A stretch of 64,000 nt of DNA from Amoebophrya sp. A120 (lineage: Eukaryota > Sar > Dinophyceae > Syndiniales > Amoebophryaceae), in assembly GCA_905178155.1 (NCBI GenBank), contig CAJINV010000008.1:3701533-3765532 (forward strand), in the 5' to 3' direction. This document shows, one piece after another, positions 21,238 through 30,300 of the stretch; position 1 is the first letter of the stretch, and every line of letters starts with the position of its first letter. A program made the translations under genes and the position numbers. The notes below the pieces were generated by a model. It worked only from the letters and a program-made list of their open reading frames with translations, was not told where the DNA came from and searched no databases.

Positions 21238-22148
21238 ATTTTCATTCTCAATCGATAAAGAGCTAAGTTCGCCCGAGCTGACACACGACTCGGTGTGCAC
21301 CTGGTCGATGACCTCGCGCTGAGGTCTAGCACTGGCGCGTTCGTAGCGCGAACACAAATTCCGCTCTAAATGCGGGTCGCGCAATAGAGATGCACCTACG
21401 AGCTGCGAGAAGAAGGCAGCTGCGAGCTGCTCTGCGCTTTCACGACGCGCACAACATTGCTCGTAGGGAGCTGTTTTGGGTAGGACGTGCGTGCGCACGA
21501 GGTGATTTTGTATCATTCCCGGTCGCCGCATATCACAATACCCAATCGCCGAGTGCGTCGACCGTCTAAGGTGCTGCCCGGCCCAGCCACCATATTCTAG
21601 GTGGCCGGGCAGGACGAGGAGCTGAGGGTCACGCGACGACAAGAAGTGGAGCGTGACCCCTACCACGGGCGCATGCCGTGCGGGGCGGATCCTCGCACGG
21701 ACTGTATCCGGTCGGGGAGGGCTCACCACTCCGTCGGCCCCCCGACCACCCCAACATCGGGCGTAGCTTGTTTCAAGTACAAAGAGCTGCGGCTTTCAAC
21801 TACAGAGATATCGGCGCTGCTGCGGGTGTTATCGGTGCCATGCAGCACCCTTTTTCTCATTCAGTCTCATTCTTGAAGTTCTATCTGAAGCATCTATCAG
21901 CCGCATTCTGCGGTACTCTCGTGCCAGGTGGCTGTAGAAGTACGCTCTTGCGATAATTTACGACAATCCTCTCGAGATTGAGACGCGAAACCCTGGGTGG
22001 TGTTATTATTACGCTTCATTTTAAATGCTACTTCGAGCACAATACAGTGCTAATTTTAAAATTTAAAATTAGCTGGCCGCGAAATCATATCGATTTTCTA
22101 AAAATTGCGATAGTTCCCCCCTCTATTTTGAAGGGGAAAACGCGCGAA
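21235..22148. other. Unassigned GC-rich stretch between R3 and R4
   Basis: A 164-codon open frame on the minus strand (21235-21729) has uneven composition and no recognised domain. I tested the stretch for 5S rRNA and U6 motifs and found none. The last 150 bp are AT-rich. Confidence 0.4.
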
Positions 22149-22199
22149 ACTTCAGTCATAGCGGGCGGCGCATCGGCTACACCTGCGGACAAAATTTTT
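22149..22199. repeat. Conserved repeat R4 (core form)
   Basis: It contains TTCAGTCATAGCGGGCGGCG, then CATCGGCTACACCTGCGGAC and AAAATTTTT. The upstream hairpins of the long form are not preserved. Confidence 0.88.
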
Positions 22200-22560
22200 G
22201 GTTAGCAGACCAGAATCTCAACTGCAGCAAATCGTCTCAACGTTGAGCCAGAAGGTAGCCAACGTTGGGAAAAGTGTCTCAACTACTCAACTTAATAGAA
22301 GTAGAAGTAGAAGTAGTTCAAGCGTACAAGTAGAAGTAGAAGTGGGTGAGGCTAGATCGATCTAGAAGGAGTCGTGGTAGAGAAACTGCAGCAGAAGGGA
22401 AAGCACAGTGACAAGCAGGCAGAAGATGGAAAGAGGGCAGCGCCGTCTCTTTCTTGTCTCTATCTGGCTGTGTCGTTTCTCTCTCTCTTGTCTCTATCTG
22501 GCTCTCTCATCTCCTCCTCATCTCTTTCTCTCTCTACCCTCTCTTTCACCCTCTCGCACA
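22200..22560. repeat. Short tandem repeats and CT-rich tract after R4
   Basis: CAACGTTG-type repeats occur at 22238-22275, AGAAGT triplet-like repeats at 22290-22345 and a TCTCTTTCTC-type tract at 22438-22560. No gene is recognised. Confidence 0.65.
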
Positions 22561-22613
22561 TCCATATCTTTGGTGTGTCAGAAATCTAACTTGAAGACAC
22601 AAAGAAGACAAGA

Positions 22614-22755
22614 CTCGTATTGCTCGACTGCGCTGTAATTTTGTCCACCGATTTCGACGATCCGTTTGTATTGCTCGACTGCGACGATCCGTTTGTATTG
22701 TTTGACTGCGACGATCCGGTTGTATTGCTCGACTGCGACGAGCCATTTTGTCCAC
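22614..22755. repeat. 27-bp tandem repeat, about four copies
   Basis: The unit GACGATCCGTTTGTATTG plus CTCGACTGC repeats with few changes. Since 27 is a multiple of three, the + strand frame reads a nine-residue repeat DDPFVLLDC. Whether it is translated is unclear. Confidence 0.8.
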
Positions 22756-23151
22756 CAGAGCCCGATCCATGTTGTCCAAAGAACCACAGGAGGGCCCTTG
22801 TCGTCGCCTTTCTCTTTTTTTGCCATTTTCTACATGAGGCCGGCTTGTGGTTCGATGTCAGAACCACACTCCGACCACTGCGCGCAGCTGTCCAGCGAGC
22901 AGTGCCCCTCTCTTTTCTCCAGCCAGGTTTGTTGTAGTTAGTACACTTAGGCAGGTTGTGTTGTAGTTAATCGAAAAGCATCAGTATTGCATTTTGAAGT
23001 AAACAAAACTAACTACTACTTGTACTTGACTACTAAAAGCTATAACGGATTTAAGTAAAGCCATCGGGCTCGAAGATACAAAGTCACAGGGAACCACCAC
23101 CCGCCTCCGGGGCATCAATTACTTAGCGCGAGTTGCTGCGGCGCGAGAAGC

Positions 23152-24245
23152 ATGAGCTCCGCAGAAAAAGACCCGCCGGTGCGTGGGCGCTCCGCAGCAC
23201 CCCCGGGCAGCCAGCACTCCGTATCCGACTGCGTCGAGGCCGGCGCTGGGCTGACTCCCTTGGTCGCGAGGATCAAGAAATGCAGCACATCGGTCGGGAA
23301 AGAGCTGATCATGCGCGCGATCGACAAAGGGGAAAAGGAGTTTGAACGTTTGAACCTGCGAGAGGCGTGCGGGAAGCGGCGTCTCTTCGCCAATGACCTT
23401 GACGACATGCTGAAGCCGCAGGCGGACGAATTGCTGCAGGCCTCCCTACCAGCGCAGGGCCTTCTTCCCAAGCAACAGCGTCTTCTTCCGGGTCCGCTTA
23501 TCAAATGCAAACATGTCTGGGTCTGGAAAATTTCGGGAGTTTGTCATGCAAATTGGACAAGGCCTCCCATGCCTGTGATGCATTCTCTAGCAACACAGAT
23601 TTCTCACAGGTTTGCTCATGTCTATTCTGCATGAGAAGTGCTCTTTTTGAGTAGCAGCAATCACGCAATACAGATCTGCAGCAATCACGCAATACAGATC
23701 TTTGTGCGATCGACAGCTAGCATCACAAATCCCATTCTACTTGCCAGACCCAGACATATTTGCAATGAATGCCGCTTGTGAACATGCAGGTGCAGGGGCT
23801 TGGCCCAGGGCAGGGGCTTCCTGGGCCCAGGGCAGGGGTTGCTCCCTTGGGCCCAGGGCAGGGGCTGCTTGGGCCCAGGGCACGTGGGCCCAGGGCAGGG
23901 GTTGCTTGCCCCCAGGGCAGGGGCTGTTTGGGCCCAGGGCCGGGGTTTCTTGGGCCCCCCCCGGGCAGAGTTTCGGCCCAGGGCAGAGGTTGGGCCCAGG
24001 GCAGGGCTAATGTCCCGCAGGCACTACAAAACGCGCCAGAGCATGCGGACTCGCCCGCGTTGTTTCTGCTTTGGCTCGTGTTTTGCCACCCATATTCTCG
24101 CCTGCTTGCCTACCCCCCTACTGGGTGGCTCGCTTCTTTGCAGTTTCTTCGCATTTCAGTCATAGCGGGCGGCGCATCGGCTACACCTGCGGACAAAAAT
24201 GGCTTCAGTTCGAATCAGATTATCAAAACGAAATCAGATTATTAA
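23152..24245 (+). CDS. Unknown protein with Gly-Pro-Gln repeats, interrupted by an introner
   Basis: Exons 23152-23498 and 23777-24245 join in frame to 271 residues from the ATG at 23152. I do not recognise the family. The first 115 residues are of normal composition, with a basic and acidic stretch (ELIMRAIDKGEKEFERLNLR). The second exon reads a low-complexity GPGQGL-type repeat and then a short hydrophobic part (FLLWLVF). The C-terminus is translated repeat R5 (SVIAGGASATPAD). The N-terminus has a truncated paralogue at 21060-21163. The clean joining across the introner supports it having been a real gene; the repeat-derived tail suggests a rearranged or dying copy. Confidence 0.45.
23499..23776. 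mobile_element. Introner, family A
   Basis: The 278-bp element begins TATCAAATGCAAACATGTCT and has CCAGACCCAGACATATTTGC near its 3' end. The direct repeat CCGCT is exact. The last bases are AATG, an exception to the ATA end. A 24-bp interior unit (GCAGCAATCACGCAATACAG) is duplicated at about 23653-23701. Confidence 0.85.
23795..24005. repeat. GC-rich minisatellite
   Basis: Variable units built on GGGCCCAGGGCAGGGGCT repeat about ten times with changing length. In the joined frame they encode Gly-Pro-Gln-rich sequence. Confidence 0.85.
24154..24200. repeat. Conserved repeat R5 (core form)
   Basis: It contains TTTCAGTCATAGCGGGCGGC, then GCATCGGCTACACCTGCGGA and CAAAAATGG. Confidence 0.88.
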
Positions 24246-24310
24246 AATCAGGTTAGAGATAAAATCAGGCTACTGAAATCAGAATATCAGTGAAATCAGA
24301 TTGATTGTCA
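24215..24310. repeat. AAATCAG-type short repeat
   Basis: The strings AATCAGATTATCAAAACG, AAATCAGATTATTAAAATCAG and related ones recur about seven times directly after R5. Confidence 0.7.
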
Positions 24311-24507
24311 TCAAGGTAGTAAGTGCAATCAAGTTGTAAAAGAAAAAGCAACCAGGTAAGTCAATCTCAATGCTTTACCTCTTTCTCCTTCTTTCATGAA
24401 ATATTATCCCAAACAAAAAAACCCGTGATGAAGACTCAGGACCGACGAAGCCGCTGGCGGTCGCAAACTCACCCGCCTTGTCTGATCGAAAGAATCCATG
24501 CCGTGGA

Positions 24508-24589
24508 TCTCAAACGCAAATATGTCTAGATCTGGAAGAGTGTGGTGCCAGACGGACCTTTCCAGGCCCAGACCCGTTTGCGCCCGATA
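24508..24589. mobile_element. Miniature derivative of a family A introner (82 bp)
   Basis: It consists of little more than the two terminal repeats: CAAACGCAAATATGTCTAGA on one side and CAGGCCCAGACCCGTTTGCG with CCCGATA on the other. The first base triplet is TCT instead of TAT and I see no direct repeat. A stop codon at its end would need to be removed for the frame to pass. Confidence 0.6.
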
Positions 24590-24797
24590 ATTCGCAGCAA
24601 AGAACCAAACTCCGAACACCGGCGTGGAACTCGAAAAGACGAAGAGACAGCTTATGTTCGACTATGAGGAAGGCCACGACCCCGGGTCGGGGTCGGAAAA
24701 CCATGCTCACGAGCAGGAGTGTCTCCAGCTCAACCTGAGAAAGTGCCAAGAAAATAAAGCAGTACGACCTGTGTGGGCCGAGGGTGATGGTTGTTGA
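24590..24797 (+). pseudogene. Fragment of an unknown gene
   Basis: The frame starting directly after the miniature introner reads VELEKTKRQLMFDYEEGHD, then an acidic and Gln-rich part, and stops at 24795-24797. Composition is protein-like, unlike the neighbouring repeats. No upstream exon could be joined with confidence. Confidence 0.35.
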
Positions 24798-24889
24798 GGA
24801 GCGCCCTCCTGACGTTTCTTCCTCTTGGCCATTGTCGCTGACACGAGTGATGCGGGCGGGGGTTGATTGGGGGGTCTCGGGAAGAGAAG

Positions 24890-25170
24890 CCGGAACTTTG
24901 TCCCCTTCGAAAGAGGCAGAGTTCCGGTTGCCGCTGGGGGGAAGACAAGCAAAGCCACTTACTTGAAGAACGAATGACATCGCGCTGACTTCCCTGTAGC
25001 GGAAGCCGGGGCATCGCCTCTGTCGAAAGACGAGGCGAAGCTCCGGCTTCCGTTGCGGGCGGGGAAGCCAAGAGCATCAACTTCTTTGAAGAAAAAAGGG
25101 ACTGCGTTGAGTTCCACGCAGCGGAAACCGGCCCTCCGCTTCTGTCCGCTATGGGGAAGAGAAGCGGACT
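24890..25170. repeat. Degenerate tandem array of hairpin units
   Basis: Hairpin 1 (24890-24927) pairs CCGGAACT with AGTTCCGG around a TTCGAAAG loop; hairpin 2 (25006-25046) pairs CCGGGGC with GCTCCGG around GTCGAAAG. The units are about 116 bp apart and share GGGGAAG, CAAG and AGCGGAA strings. A third partial unit near 25110-25170 ends in GTCCGCT/AGCGGAC. Stem bases differ between units while pairing is kept. Confidence 0.6.
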
Positions 25171-25505
25171 TATATATTGCCACGCACGTTGTGGCAGATA
25201 CCTGGCCGCATGGCCGGGAGTAGATGGCACAGCAGCAAGGCTGCAGTCCTCCGGGGGTCGTCGCGTTCTGGTCGGCACTCGTCAAGAGCTTCGCCGACCA
25301 GGAATCGAGGAGAGCGACGTGGGGAAGTGCACCGCAGTGTGGAGGTGCTGGAAGGCGGGGATGTGGGGAGGGCGGAAAATACCTCTCCACCTCTTCACCA
25401 CTGGGGAGGCACCCCCCCACACGTGGGGACGGAGGTACCTCCCCAGTGTGGGGGGTAGGGAGGTGGGGAAGTTGATCCGTGGGCAGGTGATTCACACCAT
25501 AGCCC

Positions 25506-25556
25506 ACTTCAGTCATAGCGGGCGGCGCATCGTCTACACCTGCGGACAAAAATTTT
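25506..25556. repeat. Conserved repeat R6 (core form)
   Basis: It contains CTTCAGTCATAGCGGGCGGC, then GCATCGTCTACACCTGCGGA and CAAAAATTTTC. It shares the variant base TCTAC with R2. Confidence 0.88.
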
Positions 25557-27222
25557 CAAGTGCAGCATCAACACGACGATCACTCTTCTAGTGCCACGAA
25601 CAACAGCATACTTCCCACATCTGCTCGCGCAGAGAATAAAGATGATTGCAAAATGAACACAACGAAGCACAGCCCGAGAGGACAAGCGTCTAACTGTTTG
25701 CGAACAGAGTTGCTACAAAGGATCCTTGCGTTTTCTTGTTAATAGTACATACGGCGCGGGCGCAACGATCTAAAAGTAAAAGCGAATCGAATAAATGAAT
25801 TACGTGCGCTCGTCTCAGCGTTAACTCCGATCATTTTTTGCTTTGCGGCACGCGATTCATTTTGCAATAAAGTAACGCTGTCGACGTCCTGTTCACACTG
25901 GCAAAAGCGCTGCTCTTCAATTTTTGCTTGATCTTGATGTGGAGATCATCGCACAGACGTAGCGTAGCTGTTGTACTCCGATCTGGATGGTAAATAGGAC
26001 GAGATCCGCCGGCCTCTTTGTCAGGATAACTCAACAGTCGTTTTCAGGCACCAAAGATCCTTCAATTTAGCGGCTCTAAGAACAATTATTTTGGATCGAC
26101 GTGTATTGTTTTTGATTTTACCCACATGACAGACCATCAGTGACGTCCACTTTCTTACGTGGTGATATTTTCCATCAATGTGAAAGAAGTTTCTTCCAAA
26201 AAATCACCTCACAGAGACTACACTTGTAACGGTGAATGATAGACTTCTCTATAGTAGCCAGTACACTAGTTTCTAAATCGATCCACAAACGACAATAACA
26301 AGATTTTTTTTGTACTAGATAGTTGAAACATATTTATACGATTGAGGTTCTCCTTCTCTCCTCCCATCGTGTAGCACCTAATTTTTTCACTATAGTTTTA
26401 GGTCGCCACTTTGTACGACTCGGAAAAAAACTGCTATATAGGAAGCAAAGACTTTCTGCAGTGAGACTGACAGTGTGAGCACTCTCTTAAGCTCGTGTAA
26501 GATTGTTTTCAATATGATAGAGGACCGAAGAATAGACGGATGGCGGAGTTTATTACGGTATCTTTACTAGAACTATAGCTGTCGCACAGTTATCGTATGT
26601 TTTTACTATCCGCGAGCTGAAAATTTTTCTACACGCATAATGTCGATACACATATACGAATATAGAACATCCCTCCGATATACAAGCAACACCAACACGT
26701 TCATGCCAGGGGGAGTCGCTTCAAGAGGCATACTTACACGAGGACTTGACAAGAAAATAAGATAAGAATCTCCAGGCAGGACGTAGCTACACGAGTAGTC
26801 TAGGGCTTCATCCAAGAAGAAGAAAAGTAAAACACCTCTATGCTCTCCCGCGGCACCTGTACAGTGGCACACTTCGGCTACGGAACGATGCCAAGGAACG
26901 AGTACAGTATCGGCGACATTTGTTCTCCCCAGCAGAAAAACAACACGTTTTTCGTAGCTTTAACCTTTTCATCCTTTTTTCGAAAAAGACGCAAAGACGC
27001 CGCTTTCATCGGCGGACAACATAACGACGCGGACGCTCATAATAAAGACCCACCACGTGATATTTCTTGTATTTGTTGACGGCACGACACCCACACCGTT
27101 TCTGTTTCAGTCCGATGGGTAAAACGGATCCTTCGCTCTTTTTGGAGCCCGTGGCGGACACAGCATCACTTTTTTTTTCCTGTGCGACCGACGACCCTTA
27201 AGAATAAGATCGTAACCTAGTA
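25557..27222. other. AT-rich intergenic stretch
   Basis: No gene, RNA gene or introner end is recognised. Open frames are short (at most 88 codons) and lie on both strands without coding character. Confidence 0.5.
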
Positions 27223-27318
27223 CTACACGACCCATCTTCATGCCTGAGTCGCGACCGCGTTGGCGTTCCCCGTCCCCGCTCTACACGACCCATCATGCCT
27301 GAGTCACGGTCCCCGCTG
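27223..27318. repeat. 58-bp tandem duplication over the JmjC start codon
   Basis: CTACACGACCCATC plus ATGCCTGAGTC occurs at 27223 and again at 27281. The first copy carries an ATG (27240) in another frame, opening a 20-codon upstream frame that stops at 27300-27302, overlapping the main start at 27295. Initiation at the upstream ATG could lower translation of the main frame. Confidence 0.75.
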
Positions 27319-30300
27319 AGGATGAACTTTTTAGAAGCAGGCTCCCCGCCGTTCCTTTGTGCCGCGGCGGTAGACTCTGCACCCACGCGACCCGCAGCTC
27401 GTCCGGAATTGGATATGACAGAAACTGACATTGGTGGCGCTGGCGGCTTGAGTGCATGCACACCAGTAGGTGACGAGCACCCTTTGCAAGGCCAAAGTGA
27501 GACTGTCACCGTCGCGCGCGCTCCTGCTTTGATGCAAGCGCAACCGGTGCGCGCCAGTGCTGTAGCTCCTGATGCCGCGGCAACTACCGACTCTGTTTCC
27601 GCTGTAGTACCTCCTGTTTGCGGACCGTCACTGCCTGCGTGTGCCACCGGCGCTTCTCCCGGCGTGCTTCCTACGCGCATCCGAGTAGAAGGGGGGTTTA
27701 CCCTTCTTGGCGACAACATACCCCCCGAGATCCTTCGCCAGTATGACAAAAAGTCAACCTCGATGTCATCCAAACAAGTAGAAGTCGGCGCGCAGCGGAA
27801 AAAGAAAATGAATCCCCAAGATGAAGAAGAACGAGGACCAGCACAGGAAAAAACTGTTCCCGTTCCATATCAACGCCAGCATCTGATGCGGCAAACGTGT
27901 CAAAATCTAGGGAACGACCAGGAGAGTAGTTGTACAAGAACTGGTGCCCTCAACATCAAAACAAGTTTCTCCCAGGAAGATGATTTTTTCCTGCAGGAGG
28001 AGCAGTCTGTGTCTGTGGTTGCGGCGCACAAGAAGAACGTAGCGCGGCACCAAGAACATGAACAGGACGATCCAGATGCTGAGGATGAGCAACTAAGAAT
28101 CGTCAACTACCGCAGAAAAAGTAGTGGGACCGATCCGGCGAACAATGTAAAAACAACTACTAGTACTACGACTTTGATCATGCGGCGGAAATCCACCTCT
28201 GCGAGCCTGAAGACCGGTGATGCTTGTTCTAGTTCACCACTAGGACAAAAACTACAACCACAGCAGCACGACGTGCTGCGTGGCGGGCAGCACAAGAATA
28301 TCATGATGATCCACCAGATGAACAAACGGGAAGTACTAGCTGGTCAACGTGAGCAAGGTGGTAAAGGAGTAGTGCAGCATTATAATCAGCAGCACTACAC
28401 GACGAGAGTTGTAGAAGTAAGCACACCCGCAAACTCTTCCCCATCTTCGCAGTACTTCCCCAGGACGCCCTGCAGTGGTTCTCTCCAGCACGATTGGGTA
28501 TTTTCTGCCTCGCGGCGCAAGTGGACCCGCGGCAGCAGCAACCAGGAGCTAGTCCTGACGCCCGTCGCGGGAGGGGCCGCGGGAGCACGTGAAAGAAGAA
28601 AAGTTGGTGCAAGAAGTGGAACAACAAGAACAGCAACAGGTCAACAACAGGATCTTCCAGACCACATTTGTAGTTCCTCCCCGGTTTCCACCACGTCTTC
28701 GGACGTGATTCTGCGGGCCTGCGTCTCCAACGTGGTGGACGACTTGGACGCGTGGACGCTCTGGCGCGCGTGGGACGCCTATTACAATGAAAAATGCCCC
28801 CACTCCCGAATTTGGGAGCATTTGTATTGCAAACCTTTCCAAATGAAACATTCGCCCTCTTGCATCTATCAGCATCACAGGTTTCCGATCGTGAATAGCA
28901 AAGATTTGTATTGCAAAAGACCCCAGCAAGAGCGGCGCTTGTCATGCAAGCGATGCGATACACGCCTAGACTCTGCATCAGAAAGGTTCGTAAGTACTCC
29001 TTTCATGCATGACAAAAACTTTTCACTTGGAAACTTCGCATCACAATGTTTTGCAACTTTGGGGGTGGGGGCATTTTTCATTATGATAACGCCCTGCACG
29101 GGCTGTCGCCGCAGGATTTTTTTGACTGCGAGGAGGAGGAGAAGGCCATCCGGGAGGTCTTCGCCTTCCGTGTATCAAAAGGAAAAATCCCCCCTCCCCA
29201 TATCGAAACGAAGTCTCTGATGCTGGATTTCCGTACACAAATGAGATTTGTCTTGCAGTAGAGGACTGCAGGCATATGCCAAGCCTCAGTCGAGAGGTTT
29301 TGACGTAGGCGCCTAGCATGACAAACGTGTATGCTCTAAGCCCAACAGCATCACAAACCGCCTGCAAAATGTGGGGCGCTCTCTGGACTTGGCTTCTTGC
29401 AAGACAGACACGATTTGAGGTCACAAATGCGCATCACAAATTTTCAGACGGATACGGTTTTAATATGGGGAGGGGGGATTTTTCCTTACGATACCGTGCG
29501 GCGGAAGCGGCGGAAAAGCACGACAGCGTGCTGTTTGCGGAGCTCGGCTTGATCATCGCAGGCGGCAAATCGTGGTCGGCCGAGAAGCTGCAGAAGCTGT
29601 TGGACCGGCAAGCCGTCGTGGCGCGCGGTATGCACAGCGTCAGCTGCGGTGGCGCGCAGACGCCCAAAATGTTGTTGAAACTGGCCCGCAACGAAGGCAG
29701 TGGCTTGGTTGGTCATCAACAGATGCAGGACAACATCCAAGAACGGGGCGGCCGCGGCAACGCTAGTCCAGTCGTGCTGGAGTACAACAACCACCGGAAG
29801 GGAAGCAAAGGAAGTGGTGCCTGTGGAGGTAGCAAAGAAAGCGCAGGTGGTAGGAGGTCATCTGCTCGTCTCATGTTAACGGACCACGACCCTGGCACTT
29901 GCAAGGGCGGAAATACTGCTTCTGGTACTTCTCGCACATCACCTGCCGGCGGACCGTGTGAGGACAAAAATCTTGTTGGCACGAATAATATTACGATGAA
30001 TACTGATGATGTTTTACAACAAGATGCTGTTGCTGGACCTCCCGCACCACTACTTCCCATCCCGACTACCAGTATGAATCTGTTGATGCACGAATCTAGC
30101 TTGGCGTCGCGGCTCCTCTCGATGAAAAATGCCGATCATGCGACGTCGAACTCGGTCAGAACTGCAGGGCAGGCACCGGGCGGCCACGACGGTTCTTTGG
30201 TTCATCTTCCCAGTGGAGTACCTACTTCGACGAGCAACAGCAAGATGCTGCACAAGAACGAGAAAAAAACGAAGCCGCTCCTTGGGAAGATTCTACCTGA

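Noticed and set aside
21235-21729. Minus-strand frame of 164 codons as a gene
   Set aside because: Composition is irregular, no domain is recognised, and it lies between two repeat copies on the strand opposite to all other genes.
21600-21880. 5S rRNA or small nuclear RNA gene
   Set aside because: None of the conserved internal boxes of 5S, U6 or U2 could be found.
22420-22560. CRISPR-like or phage-like array
   Set aside because: The repeats are CT-rich low-complexity sequence without regular spacers; the genome is clearly eukaryotic.
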